Below, piece after piece: positions 1 through 8,848 of a stretch of DNA of 64,000 nucleotides. The notes below the pieces were generated by a model that saw nothing but the letters and a program-made list of their open reading frames with translations, was not told where the DNA came from and did not search any database. The position numbers and the translations under genes were made by a program. The stretch is from Bog-473 sp963770645 (GTDB taxonomy: Bacteria > Actinomycetota > Acidimicrobiia > Acidimicrobiales > RAAP-2), in the NCBI GenBank assembly GCA_963770645.1, contig CAVYQL010000003.1, positions 806,001 through 870,000 on the forward strand, given 5' to 3'. Each line of letters starts with the position of its first letter. Positions within the stretch are counted from its first letter, which is position 1.

Positions 1-486
1 AAGGGATTGGTCATCGGGCCGTCGGCGACAGGATCGGAGCTCGACCAACTAGCGCTGGAGGTCGAAGCCGATCCCCGGCACTGGATCGCACAACGTTTGG
101 TTGCCCTGTCGACGTCGCCCACGTGGGTGGACAACACCATGGTCCCGCGTCATGTCGACCTGCGGCCGTTCGCGGTCAACGACGGGGAGCACATCTGGGT
201 CCTGCCCGGCGGCCTTACCCGAGTGGCGCTCCGAGAAGGTGGCCTGGTCGTGAACTCCAGCCAGGGAGGTGGGTCCAAGGACACGTGGGTCGTCGGCGGC
301 GGCATGTCCACGCCGGCCCTGCCTCCGCGCCAGTGGACGACACTGCTGGCTGGCCCACCACAAGACGAAGGCCCCGTGAGCGACGGAGAAGTTGGCGTGC
401 AACAACAGCAGCAGCAGCAGCAGTCGCGGTTGTTCGGGTATCCGCCCTCGCCAATGGGATCCCAGGGGCGGCATCCGTCCTCGTGA
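1..486 (+). CDS. Circularly permuted ATP-grasp protein, C-terminal end (partial)
   Basis: The gene enters from the left edge, so only about the last 160 residues are visible. They carry the usual C-terminal hallmark of the circularly permuted ATP-grasp family (DUF404/DUF407): an LPGGLTRVAL segment followed by VVNSSQGGGSKDTWV at residues about 81-95. Family members are predicted amide or peptide ligases encoded beside alpha-E and transglutaminase proteins, exactly as here: the stop overlaps the next GTG by 4 bp. Odd feature: the non-conserved tail holds eight consecutive glutamines (400-423), coded by two CAA and six CAG. The true start lies outside the window. Confidence 0.9.
   Translation, partial: KGLVIGPSATGSELDQLALEVEADPRHWIAQRLVALSTSPTWVDNTMVPRHVDLRPFAVNDGEHIWVLPGGLTRVALREGGLVVNSSQGGGSKDTWVVGGGMSTPALPPRQWTTLLAGPPQDEGPVSDGEVGVQQQQQQQQSRLFGYPPSPMGSQGRHPSS
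400..423 (+). repeat. CAA/CAG triplet run (poly-Gln)
   Basis: Eight glutamine codons in a row (CAA CAA then six CAG) lie in the poorly conserved C-terminal tail of the ATP-grasp protein. Such a run can change length by replication slippage without breaking the frame when it changes by whole codons. Confidence 0.9.
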
Positions 487-1424
487 CACGGGCACTCCTG
501 AGCCGAGTCGCCGAGTCGATCTTCTGGGTCGGCCGCTATGTGGAGCGTGCCGAAGGAACCGCGCGCATCCTCGACGTCTCGGTCTACCAGGCCCTCGAGC
601 AGAGCGACGTTGAGGGATCACACGCTGCCCGCCGACTTCTCGCCGTGATGGGACTACCCGATAGCGGCACCGAGACCTTGCGCCAGGCGACCGAACGGCT
701 GGCGACAGATCCGCAGAGCCGTTCATCGATTGCCGGTGCGTTGGCCGCCGCTCGAGAGAACACGCGGGCCGTCCGCCACGTGGTCCCCGTGGAATTCTGG
801 GAGCACATCAACGCAACCTGGTCCGAGCTGCCGCTTCAATGGGAAGTCGGTCGCCGGGCGGGGCCGGCGGTCTACCTTTCCTTCGTCAAGACGCAGTGTG
901 CGGGCATGATGGGCCTGGCGGACACGATGATGAGCCGCGACCAGACATGGCTGTTCTTTACCCTTGGTCGCTGCCTCGAGCGCACCGACGTGGTGGCGCG
1001 ACAGCTCGCGACGGTTGCCTTCGACGAGGTGTTCGACAGCGGGCTGGTCATGCTCCTGCGGTCCTGCGGCGGCTACGAACCGTACCTGCGACTCTCCCAG
1101 GGCGTCGTGGAACCCGGCCGCGTCCTCGATTTCCTCCTGCGCGACCGCCTCTTTCCGCGCTCAGCTTTTGCCTCCCTCACCCTCGCGGAGGACTGCCTCG
1201 ATCAGATCAACGTCGGCCAGCAAGGGGCCTGGGACGATGCACGGGGACTGATCGGCCTGGCTCGTGCCGAATTGGAGTACTCCGCACCGTCGACCCTCGC
1301 CCGCGGGCTAGAAGCCCGTTTGGAACGACTCCAGACCGCGATCTCGGCGGTCAGCGACGCCGTGACGCGCCGCTACTTCGCCCAGGATCTCCCCGTCCAG
1401 TGGCGCCAGGGAGTGGGGGCGTGA
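483..1424 (+). CDS. Alpha-E domain protein (DUF403)
   Basis: A 313-residue all-helical protein with the typical opening of the alpha-E (DUF403) family: LLSRVAESIFWVGRYVERAE followed by ARILDV. The start is the GTG at 483, which overlaps the stop of the ATP-grasp gene (GTGA). Translation could run open further upstream in this frame, but the family alignment begins exactly here. The family is known from conserved neighbourhoods with circularly permuted ATP-grasp and transglutaminase-like proteins, a set predicted to make or modify peptides; the reaction has not been settled. It is probably translationally coupled to both neighbours and acts in the cytoplasm. Confidence 0.92.
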   Translation: MTRALLSRVAESIFWVGRYVERAEGTARILDVSVYQALEQSDVEGSHAARRLLAVMGLPDSGTETLRQATERLATDPQSRSSIAGALAAARENTRAVRHVVPVEFWEHINATWSELPLQWEVGRRAGPAVYLSFVKTQCAGMMGLADTMMSRDQTWLFFTLGRCLERTDVVARQLATVAFDEVFDSGLVMLLRSCGGYEPYLRLSQGVVEPGRVLDFLLRDRLFPRSAFASLTLAEDCLDQINVGQQGAWDDARGLIGLARAELEYSAPSTLARGLEARLERLQTAISAVSDAVTRRYFAQDLPVQWRQGVGA

Positions 1425-2263
1425 GCCGAGTCGACGGCTGGCGCTTGCGGGTGTCCCACGAGACCCGGTTCGACTACGGCGCCCCGGCACGTTCCTCCTA
1501 TAACGAGCTACGCCTGATCCCGCGGACTGAGGTGCGACAGACGGCGCTCGAGGCACGTGTCGTGACCGTGCCGGCGGCGGCGCAATATTCCTATCTCGAC
1601 TACTGGGGCACCCACGTCGTCGCCTTCAACGTCGACCGGAACCACGACGCGCTCAGCATCACAGGGAGCGCACTCGTCGACACCCAGCCTGCCGACGAGC
1701 CTGAGGACTGCACGTGGTCAGAGGTCGACGATGCGTCCCTCACCATGGCCGATCACCTCTCCCACAACCTTTACACCTCCCCCGGGCCCGAGCTCGCCCA
1801 ACTCTCCGCCCAGCTCCGCGCGCCCCGGCCACAGGAAACGGCTCGTCGCATCGTCACCGCCGCTCACGAATCGCTGCACTACGCGCGCGGTGTTACGACT
1901 GTCCACACGTCAGCGAACGAGGCTTTCGCCGACGGTGCCGGAGTATGCCAGGACTTCGCCCACCTGTGTTTGTCGTTGGCGCGAGCTGCCGGCCTGCCCT
2001 CGCGCTACGTCTCGGGCTACTTCCATCCCGAACAAGACGCCACAATCGGCGAAGAGATCACTGCCCAGAGCCACGCCTGGGTCGAGTTCTGGACGGGCGC
2101 ATGGTGGGGTTACGACCCGACCAACGACTGTCCGATCGGGTCCAGGCACATTGCGGTCGGCCGCGGCCGTGACTACGGGGACGTGCCGCCCGTAAAGGGC
2201 ATCTACGCCGGCAACGCAGAGAACAGCATGCGCGTGGTGGTGCGTATGACACGGACGCAGTGA
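1421..2263 (+). CDS. Transglutaminase-like cysteine protease family protein
   Basis: A 280-residue protein with an N-terminal transglutaminase beta-sandwich domain (LRVSHETRFDY near the start) and a transglutaminase core. The catalytic triad is visible: Cys176 in GVCQDFAHL, His218 in SHAWVEFW and Asp232 in YDPTND. The start GTG at 1421 overlaps the alpha-E stop by 4 bp, so the three genes form one operon. Family members may hydrolyse or form amide bonds. In this neighbourhood it is the presumed peptidase or amidase partner of the ATP-grasp ligase (inference). Confidence 0.93.
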   Translation: MSRVDGWRLRVSHETRFDYGAPARSSYNELRLIPRTEVRQTALEARVVTVPAAAQYSYLDYWGTHVVAFNVDRNHDALSITGSALVDTQPADEPEDCTWSEVDDASLTMADHLSHNLYTSPGPELAQLSAQLRAPRPQETARRIVTAAHESLHYARGVTTVHTSANEAFADGAGVCQDFAHLCLSLARAAGLPSRYVSGYFHPEQDATIGEEITAQSHAWVEFWTGAWWGYDPTNDCPIGSRHIAVGRGRDYGDVPPVKGIYAGNAENSMRVVVRMTRTQ

Positions 2264-2490
2264 GCACGACTGGTACGTCACCCGAGAGGGCTCCCAAAAT
2301 CGTGGAGCCGAACCTCGACTTCCAGGAGAGTGTCTGACGAGACTCTCGCTAGTCAACGAACGTCAGTTGGACCGATCCGGTCCGGGTTTCAGCAACGATC
2401 TCCCAGGGCACACTTGGGTTGACGACTGGAGCGGTCTAGTGGACCGCAATCCTCGATCGCTCCTCTCAGAGAAAGTGACGGCTCTCGAAT

Positions 2491-2901
2491 ATGGCGACCA
2501 AGAAGACGATCGACCGGACCGCAGAATTTGTGGGAGACGCCGCTGGAGTCCTGGAAGCAGCTGGCGAGAAATTAGCGCGGCGAACGCGTCAAGGTCTCAG
2601 GGGGGCTGCCACAGCTGTAGGCCACTCTGATGCGGCGAAGACGCTCGGGGAGCGCGCAGACCCCGCGCGAAAGGCATTGGCCAAGGCGACCAAAAAGGTG
2701 AGAAAACCCGCCAAGAAGGCGGGGAAGAAACAGACGACCGTGTCGCGGAAGGTTGGCGGCGCGAAGAAGGCGGCGAAGAAGCGGGCGACCTCCGCCTCGA
2801 CCAAGGCCAGAGGCGCGAAGAAGGCGGCGAAGAAGCGGGCGACCTCCGCCTCGACCAAGGCCAGAGGCGCGAAGAAGGCGGCGAAGAAGCGGAGCTCCTA
2901 A
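2491..2901 (+). CDS. Lysine/alanine-rich histone H1-like protein
   Basis: A 136-residue basic protein. The N-terminal half (about 1-70) is a mixed amphipathic helix region; the C-terminal half is a KKAAKKR/KPAKKA tail resembling eukaryotic histone H1 and the tails of actinobacterial HU/Lsr2-type proteins. Two exact 54-bp tandem copies plus a partial third give the repeated unit GAKKAAKKRATSASTKAR. It probably binds DNA or another polyanion (inference from composition). There is no HU or Lsr2 fold. It sits alone between the transglutaminase operon and a YihY-like gene. Confidence 0.75.
   Translation: MATKKTIDRTAEFVGDAAGVLEAAGEKLARRTRQGLRGAATAVGHSDAAKTLGERADPARKALAKATKKVRKPAKKAGKKQTTVSRKVGGAKKAAKKRATSASTKARGAKKAAKKRATSASTKARGAKKAAKKRSS
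2758..2893 (+). repeat. 54-bp tandem repeat, about 2.5 copies
   Basis: Units start at 2758, 2812 and 2866 (the last partial). The first two copies look identical over 54 bp, and each encodes 18 residues of the Lys/Ala-rich tail. Because the unit is a multiple of three, copy-number change would lengthen or shorten the tail in frame. Confidence 0.95.
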
Positions 2902-3118
2902 TTCGGCCTGAAGGGGCTGGTCATCTCCCCCACAATCTGCTCCTCCGTGCCGTGGGAAGAAGGCTTGAGGAAACGCCGATAATCGACAGATATCCTCCCG
3001 CAACTGTGACCGCCCTGAGCTCCTCGGCCTTTCTCGCGACGGTGCGACCTGCCCTTTGGAGAGGGCTGCAGTTCGACTTTGAACAGCTCGCGAAGAGCGC
3101 TGCGGAGTACCTTTGCCT

Positions 3119-4114
3119 ATGAAGAGGTTCCGCCGTCTGCTCGAGATGATTGACCACTGGCAAAGGGCCAACCGTCCGGTGGGCGTCACCTACGCGATAG
3201 TCAAGAAGTTCGGTGATGACGGCGCAAATCAGTTCGTGGTCGCACTCGGCTGGTACGGCTTCGTCGCCATCTATCCCCTGCTTCTCGTAGTCATCACGAT
3301 CTTTGGATTCATAGGGGCCGCGTCCTTGGGTCACCAGATCGTTTCAACACTCCACGAGTTCCCAGTCGTTGGATCGCAGTTCAATCCGGAACATTCATCG
3401 AGCAGCCTCCAAGGCAGCGGCCTGGGTCTTGCTATTGGTCTCATCGGATTGCTCTACGGCGCACAGGGCGTCACTCAGACCGTGCAGCAAGCTATGGCCG
3501 GCGTGTGGAACGTGCCACAGGTTGACAGACCTGGGTTCGTTCCCCGTCTCGTCCGCAGTCTGGTTGCGCTAACGCTTATTGGGGGCGCCTTTGTGGGCAA
3601 TGCGGCCGCAGGAACGATCGTGACCAATCTCGGAGTGAGTACCGTCATCCGTAGCCTGACCCTCGTCGGCATGCTGATCGGGAACGCCGCGCTCTACTTC
3701 GGCGTATTTCGGGTTGCGACCCCTGATCAGGTTGGAGCTGTGGACCTTCTCCCTGGCGCCGGGCTGGCGTCACTTGGTTTCACGTTGCTCATCACCATCG
3801 GATCTGGGCTGGTTCAGCATCAGCTTCGGCACAGCTCTGCCACGTATGGCCAGTTCGGTCTTGTGATTGGCCTCGTGGGATTTCTGTTCCTACTAGCCAA
3901 GATCAGCCTCTATGCGGCGGAACTCAATCCCGTCATTACCCGCCATCTGTGGCCGAGGGGGATGTTGAGCGGAAACCCCACCGTTGCCGACAATCAGGTC
4001 TTGTCGGACATCGCGCACCAGTCACGGAGGCGAGATGACGAACGAATCGGGGTGGGGTTCGGCGAGCATGCCGCAGATGATGCCGCAGTCGACGCCCAAC
4101 GTCCGATCCCTTGA
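3119..4114 (+). CDS. YihY/BrkB-type inner membrane protein
   Basis: A 331-residue polytopic membrane protein of the YihY/UPF0761 (virulence factor BrkB) family. The cytoplasmic N-terminus is followed by the family's opening FGDDGANQFVVALGWYGF and about six hydrophobic segments, with SLLYGAQG-like and QQAMAGVWNVP motifs around residues 105-135. The start is ambiguous: ATG at 3119, or TTG at 3113, which is better spaced from GGAG at 3104-3107. The molecular function of the family is not established. No operon partner is apparent. Confidence 0.85.
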   Translation: MKRFRRLLEMIDHWQRANRPVGVTYAIVKKFGDDGANQFVVALGWYGFVAIYPLLLVVITIFGFIGAASLGHQIVSTLHEFPVVGSQFNPEHSSSSLQGSGLGLAIGLIGLLYGAQGVTQTVQQAMAGVWNVPQVDRPGFVPRLVRSLVALTLIGGAFVGNAAAGTIVTNLGVSTVIRSLTLVGMLIGNAALYFGVFRVATPDQVGAVDLLPGAGLASLGFTLLITIGSGLVQHQLRHSSATYGQFGLVIGLVGFLFLLAKISLYAAELNPVITRHLWPRGMLSGNPTVADNQVLSDIAHQSRRRDDERIGVGFGEHAADDAAVDAQRPIP

Positions 4115-4190
4115 AGATTGTGCGTTCTCCTGTTCTCGGTCGGCTTAGATGCGATGCGTACAGATCTGAAATACGGGTAGTCACAGAGTC

Positions 4191-5021
4191 ATGGCATTCA
4201 CTCGGCGCATTGCCCGGCCGCTACTCGCTTCGATCTTTGTCGCCGAAGGCTTTGAGGCTGTCCGCCGGCCCGAAGGAAGAGTGCCCAAGGCGAAGGCGGT
4301 CGCCGAACCACTCAGCGAGCGGACGGGCATGGCCTCCTTGGATACCGAGACCGCAATACGAGTCAATGGCATCGTTCAGATCATCGGTGGCGCCCTGTTG
4401 GCCACGGGCAGGTTCAGGCGCCCGGCTTGTCTCTTCCTCATGGGCTCGCTGATTACCACCACTTACACTTACCATCGATTCTGGGAGGAAACGGATGAGA
4501 CCGTTCGGTTCCAGGAGAGAATGAGTTTCTTGAAGAACGTTGGTCTTTTAGGCGGCCTCATCATCGCGGCGGTGGATACCGAGGGAGCGCCTTCCCTCGG
4601 ATGGCGCACGAGACACCGAGTGCGCCAAGTGGAGGACACGGTGACCTCCGGGCGCGCCCGAAAGAGCTCGAGCAAGAAGGCTAAATCCGTAGCCGCGGGC
4701 GCTTCGCGGCTCGGTCGACATGCGATCTGTCTGGCGCATGATGTCGATATCCACGCTCGCCGACAACTAGGTCAGGTGGAGTTCGAGCCGAGCGAAACGA
4801 TGACTGGCGTTCGCGAAGGCATTCACAATGTCCAATCGGCCGTCACGGACCAACTGGGAGACGCGACCGGGGGCATGGCGCATGCAGCGCACAAAGCGAC
4901 CGCGCTCGTGGGAAACGCGGCACGTCAGCTGGAACCAGTCGTGACGAGTGCGGCGCATGCGGGCGTTGAGGTGGCCAGCGAAGCTCTCTCAAAGTTGGGC
5001 GAACGTCTACCCGACGACTAG
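4191..5021 (+). CDS. DoxX family membrane protein with long C-terminal extension
   Basis: The N-terminal 130 residues match the DoxX family: RIARPLLASIFVAEG at the start, a RVNGIVQIIGGALLATGRF helix, then YTYHRFWEE and a last helix near LLGGLIIAAVD. The 276-residue protein then has about 140 extra residues rich in Ala, Lys and Arg (KSSSKKAKS), possibly amphipathic helices lying on the membrane. DoxX proteins of actinobacteria have been linked to redox or thiol-stress complexes; no such partner is seen here. Confidence 0.85.
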   Translation: MAFTRRIARPLLASIFVAEGFEAVRRPEGRVPKAKAVAEPLSERTGMASLDTETAIRVNGIVQIIGGALLATGRFRRPACLFLMGSLITTTYTYHRFWEETDETVRFQERMSFLKNVGLLGGLIIAAVDTEGAPSLGWRTRHRVRQVEDTVTSGRARKSSSKKAKSVAAGASRLGRHAICLAHDVDIHARRQLGQVEFEPSETMTGVREGIHNVQSAVTDQLGDATGGMAHAAHKATALVGNAARQLEPVVTSAAHAGVEVASEALSKLGERLPDD

Positions 5022-5164
5022 GTCGATGAATTCGGTCACGTCGTTGAAGCAAAGAGATGGTTGCCGGCAAAGCCATCCTGACGATGGATTGACCCAGGTG
5101 AGAACTGGGCGCTCAGAAGCGTTGGACGAGTTCCGACTTGACGTGGTTGGCGAGCGGGCATCGG

Positions 5165-5572
5165 ACGCCGAAACTTCATCTTGGCGGTGTCGTCATCGCC
5201 TGCAATCGGCAGGGCGCACGGTGCGCGGAGCCATGCGGCCGACGCAAGATGGTCAAGTGCATGAACATCATGGTGTTGAAGGCCTTGACCACGCGTGAGT
5301 CGGACAGGCGCGCTTTGCACGAGCTCGGAAGTGGTGGTGGAGTAGTCGTCGAGATCGGCGATGTGGCCGTCGAGGTCGGGACGTAATTTGTGGTGTCGAT
5401 GATGACCTTCACCAGCGACCGGCTGCACTGGAACCCGCTCGAAGGACTTGAGCGGGATCGTAACTACGACGATGTCCCCGGACGCGGCCGCCTCGGCTGG
5501 CGGCGCAGCGCGGACGTGCGGTCCCAGTCTCTCGACAAGATCGCTGAGCGTTTCAGGTCCGCGACTATTGCT
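5165..5572 (-). pseudogene. Decayed NADPH-dependent F420 reductase / NAD(P)-binding protein
   Basis: Reading the minus strand from 5572 downward gives SNSRGPETLSDLVERLGPHV, then PAEAAASGDIVVVTIPLKS and VPVQPVAG. After a frame change comes KVIIDTTNYVP, back in the first frame DLDGHIADLDDYSTTTSEL, again in the second frame SRVVKAFNTMMFMHL, and finally in the first frame ALPIAGDDDTAK. In order these are the conserved blocks of the NADP oxidoreductase, coenzyme-F420-dependent family (COG2085). The N-terminal GxGxxG nucleotide-binding segment is absent and at least four frame switches separate the blocks. It is therefore a true relic, not a single sequencing error. Confidence 0.85.
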
Positions 5573-5601
5573 CTCGGTGCCAGATTCCGCTCTTCGCTAT
5601 C

Positions 5602-6045
5602 GTGTCGGCGGTGAACCGCTCCTTAGGTCGGGCTCGCAGAATCGAACTCCTCGCAGGAATGCCGATGTTCTCGACGTGCAGTAAGCGTCAGCTCGCCCAG
5701 GTCGCCGCCCTAACGGTCCAGGCCGACCTCCCGAAAGGAACCGTGATGACACGCCAGGGCGCATTCGGCGGCCTGGCCTACCTGATCGCTACCGGGCAGG
5801 CGGACGTGACCAGGGACGGCAAGCGGATCGCTCAGCTGGGGCCGGGCGATGTGGTGGGTGAGCTTTCGCTGATCGACGGCAGGCGACGATCAGCCACGGT
5901 GACGGCCACCACCGATCTCGAGGTGCTGGAGCTGGACCGTGAGGACCTGCTCACCTTGATGAAGAAAGCCCCGCCGGTGGTGCGCAAGTTACTGGAGGCG
6001 CTTGCCCAGCGTGTGCGTGAGGTGGACGCACGGTCGACGATCTGA
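5602..6045 (+). CDS. Stand-alone cyclic nucleotide-binding domain protein
   Basis: A 147-residue protein made almost entirely of one cNMP-binding domain: FSTCSKRQLAQVAAL, then GTVMTRQG, the phosphate-binding cassette region DVVGELSLIDGRRRSATVTA, and the closing helices LTLMKKAPPVVRKLLEAL. No helix-turn-helix or enzymatic domain follows, so this is not a complete Crp/Fnr regulator. It may act as a cAMP- or cGMP-responsive partner of another protein (inference). The start is GTG at 5602 or the GTG at 5611. It lies just upstream of, and divergent from, the decayed reductase. Confidence 0.88.
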   Translation: MSAVNRSLGRARRIELLAGMPMFSTCSKRQLAQVAALTVQADLPKGTVMTRQGAFGGLAYLIATGQADVTRDGKRIAQLGPGDVVGELSLIDGRRRSATVTATTDLEVLELDREDLLTLMKKAPPVVRKLLEALAQRVREVDARSTI

Positions 6046-6637
6046 TCATTCTCTGGCCGCTGGTGCTGAAGGACACCCATCCAAACGCCATCCACCAACG
6101 ATTCCGCAGTGCCGTCAGAAGCTAGCGCCTGATCAACTTCTCAGAGGCGCTTCTGGGCTTCCACCGGGCGAGCGTTGCGGTGTACCACTTAGGGAACAAC
6201 GGCACCGCGCCTGTGATCGCCTGACGTTGACCCCAGTGCCATCGAGGTTCTTGCCCATGATCGGGTCTTCCGATGACGCGACAAGGGCAGAGAGGAATGC
6301 GTGCGATTCCAATGTCTCCACCCTCGGTTGCAGGGTGCTTACTGCATCGCGCACCAAACCTACCTCCGGAGGTCGGCATCTTGATTCGATTCCTGAACAT
6401 ATTTGGCGAATAAATGGGCACTGAGGCGACCACTCGCCAATGGTTCGATCCCTATCCTGGCCGTCCACCAATCCGAGGTGTCCAACAGCCGACCGAATCC
6501 ATCAACAACCTCTTGCCACCGGTGAAACGCGTCGCGATCAGTGCTATCGGCAATTTCGAAGACACAACTAGCCCAGGATCTGTTCTGCAGTACCCCGAGA
6601 TCCGAAATTCGAAGACGGCAAGGATCGATACACCACT

Positions 6638-6702
6638 TCTGACCTGCTACTATGGAGCGGAAGACGGGATTCGAACCCGCGACCCTCATCTGGGCAAGGT
6701 GA
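6638..6702 (-). pseudogene. tRNA-Gly 3'-part remnant (candidate att site)
   Basis: These 65 bp match 32509-32573 without gaps and with about four mismatches. The match covers the anticodon-stem 3' strand, variable loop, TpsiC arm (GGGTTCGAATCCC), acceptor 3' strand, CCA and about 15 bp beyond. The 5' half of the tRNA (acceptor 5' strand and D arm) is missing, so it cannot be a working tRNA. Both copies are on the minus strand. The intact tRNA lies at the far end with its 3' end pointing toward this remnant, the arrangement left by integrases that target tRNA 3' ends. Confidence 0.85.
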
Positions 6703-6747
6703 GGCTATTCGTATCTTTTGGTCCGTCCAGTCCCTTGAGTGCGCTCT

Positions 6748-6803
6748 GTCCACCCAGTTTCTAGCCCGTCCACCCAGTCCGTTGCCGTAGTAGAGCGGTC
6801 TAC
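6748..6803 (+). repeat. 56-bp dispersed repeat, copy A
   Basis: Aligns without gaps to 19642-19697, with 46 of 56 positions identical by eye. It contains two GTCCACCCAGT words and ends in a near-palindrome, GTAGTAGAGCGGTCTAC. No gene overlaps it; it lies just after the tRNA-Gly remnant. Confidence 0.75.
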
Positions 6804-7222
6804 CATCGCCCGCCAATCCGCTGGCGAGAGTTGGCTACGAGGAAAGAGACAAGAAGCCACTCGCCGAAAGTCGGTCGAGCGCTCATCGTGGTTCAGGCCA
6901 GCCAGCGAGCGAGTAGCTCGAGGCCTTGAGCTTGTTTGGCCCAACGGGTTGGAGTTGAGGACGTGATTCTGGGGTCGCGAAACGCATCGATGTGTCTCTT
7001 GACACAGCCGGCGTCACCCACGAGGGACAGGGCACTCAGGAGCTCCTTCGGAAGCGAACCCGAGCCACCGATGCCGGGGCAAGAGCCCGCTAGTGGGCAT
7101 CGCTAAAGGCGAAGATTACCCTTCGGAAGCTGCCATGAAGTAGCCGCCGCCGTGTCACTTGGATCACGCGCACGATCGGCGCATGAGGGAATTGGCTATA
7201 TGTTTTTGCTAACTTCTCGCTT

Positions 7223-8500
7223 GTGGGCGACATGCCCGAGCCGGCCACCAATCCCCGATTTGCCCAAACGCGGGAGTTCTGGGTACTCATGGGTTACGCC
7301 GCCGCCCTCGGGGTGTTCGGAGCGTTGGCGGGACTGGTTTTTCTTGGGATAATCAAGCTCGGGTCACGTTGGAACACCGATTCCAATCCTGGCTGGTTTG
7401 CAGGGCACTGGTGGTGGATAGCGGTCACCGCCGCGGCCGGCGTGGTGGTTGGCGTGCTGCGGCGGTTGACCCGTTTGCCCGAGGATGTTCCCGGCTTGTT
7501 CGAGGATCTGCGAGCTGGGCGCGTCGACCCGCGACTCGTGCCGGGGACCATGGCCGTCTCGGCGGTGTCCCTAATCGGTGGAGCGAGCGTCGGTCCGGAG
7601 AAGGTGCTGGCCTCGGTGGGCGGCGGCGTCGGCGGCTGGATGGCCCAGCGACGAGGGCTGGGCGAAGAGGACTCTCAGGTCAACGCCCTCGCGGGAATGG
7701 CCGGGATCTTCGGTGGGTTGTTTTCCAGCCCGGTGATCGTGGTGATGCTTATCCTTGAGATTGCGCGCCCGGGCGGACACCGGTTCAGTAAGACCCTCGT
7801 CACTGACATCGTTGCCGCGAGCGTCTCCTTCGGGATCTACTTTGCGGTCGCTGGCGCCGTGTTCCTCGGCGCCTACCAGGTGCCGCGGTACACGTTCGAG
7901 GACTGGCAGCTGCTCGCCGGCATGCCCCTCGGCCTGTTCGGCGCGTTGGTGACGGCGCTAACGACTGGCTTCATGATGTTGGCCTCGCGATTGTTCGGCG
8001 GGCTGAAGGTACCAGTGGTCGTGAAATCAACGCTGGGCGGCATCATGTTCGGCCTCGTCGGCGTGGCACTCCCGCTAACGATGTTCTCCGGCGCCGACCA
8101 ACTCACCTCCTTGCTCAAAGATGCAAGCGTTGTAGGCCTAGGCCTGTTCATCGCGATCCTGATCGCCAAAATGCTCACCTACGCGGTCAGCCAGGGCAGC
8201 GGATTCGTGGGCGGACCTATCTTTCCGACGCTGTTTATCGGCGGCACCGCCGGGGTCGTCGTCCATCTGGCCGTCCCTAGCATTCCGCTGGGACTTGCGT
8301 TCAGCTGCCTGCTTACCACCGTCTTGGGATCGCTCGCGGCCGCGCCGTTCGCCATGGTGCTGATGGCTGCGATCCTGACCCGCGTGGGCCCATTGCAGAC
8401 CTTCCCGATCCTGATTGCCGTCGTCACCGCCTTCCTCGGCGTAGAAGCCGCGAAATACATCATCGCGAGCCGCAAGCTCGAGCGCCCACAGCGGCCTTAG
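7223..8500 (+). CDS. ClC-type voltage-gated chloride channel family protein
   Basis: A 425-residue polytopic membrane protein with about ten hydrophobic segments. Selectivity-filter motifs of the ClC family are visible: GGASVGPEKVL (GxxxGPE-like) near residue 115, AGIFGGLFSSPV near 165, and GSGFVGGPIFPTLFIGG near 325 (the GxFxP-like loop). ClC proteins move Cl- or fluoride as channels or as H+-coupled antiporters; which applies here cannot be read off. No CBS domains follow. The start is GTG 7223 or ATG 7232. It is the first intact gene inside the region bracketed by the two tRNA-Gly copies. Confidence 0.9.
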   Translation: MGDMPEPATNPRFAQTREFWVLMGYAAALGVFGALAGLVFLGIIKLGSRWNTDSNPGWFAGHWWWIAVTAAAGVVVGVLRRLTRLPEDVPGLFEDLRAGRVDPRLVPGTMAVSAVSLIGGASVGPEKVLASVGGGVGGWMAQRRGLGEEDSQVNALAGMAGIFGGLFSSPVIVVMLILEIARPGGHRFSKTLVTDIVAASVSFGIYFAVAGAVFLGAYQVPRYTFEDWQLLAGMPLGLFGALVTALTTGFMMLASRLFGGLKVPVVVKSTLGGIMFGLVGVALPLTMFSGADQLTSLLKDASVVGLGLFIAILIAKMLTYAVSQGSGFVGGPIFPTLFIGGTAGVVVHLAVPSIPLGLAFSCLLTTVLGSLAAAPFAMVLMAAILTRVGPLQTFPILIAVVTAFLGVEAAKYIIASRKLERPQRP

Positions 8501-8848
8501 CGAGGCTGTCGAGAAGACCATCGCGGCCACCGACATGGTCGAACTGTCCTATCAGGCGACACGGATCACACATGCCGACTGGGGTTTACCCGGCTACAGA
8601 CCCGCCGTGCTCAGAGTAGAGCTGAATCCTAAGGTGCTCGACTTCTAAGCGAAGCTGGTCGCTGGTCTCGAGTTTGTCGAGTCTGGAGGCACGGCCGACG
8701 CGCTCGTGGCAGACCCAGCCCGGCTTCGTCCGAGACCAGCCCCTCAAGCCGCCCTGTCCGGCGGGCCCGTCCGGCCAACAGAGACGGCTCTAGTCACGTG
8801 GCCATCGGCAGAGACGAGTAAACGGTCGTTCGTCGCCGTTGGTGCCGT
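8501..8848. other. Intergenic stretch with a possible 37-codon relic
   Basis: The stretch lies between two convergent genes. A short open frame at 8535-8648 (+) encodes a 37-residue peptide containing HADWGLPGYRPAVLRVELNP. It looks protein-like but has no recognised family and no clear ribosome binding site, so it may be the tail of a lost gene. Nothing else is apparent. Confidence 0.3.

Larger units (their letters stand above)
6046..7222. other. Long gene-less stretch (1.2 kb)
   Basis: No convincing protein gene was found on either strand. Short open frames exist but show no family motif. The stretch holds a 65-bp copy of the 3' part of a tRNA-Gly gene (6638-6702) and one copy of a 56-bp dispersed repeat (6748-6803). 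It reads like the edge of an inserted or deleted segment. Confidence 0.7.

Noticed and set aside
6122..6471. Short minus-strand frames near the tRNA remnant considered as integrase or transposase pieces
   Set aside because: No catalytic RxxR/HxxR...Y, DDE or serine-recombinase motif could be found in any frame.
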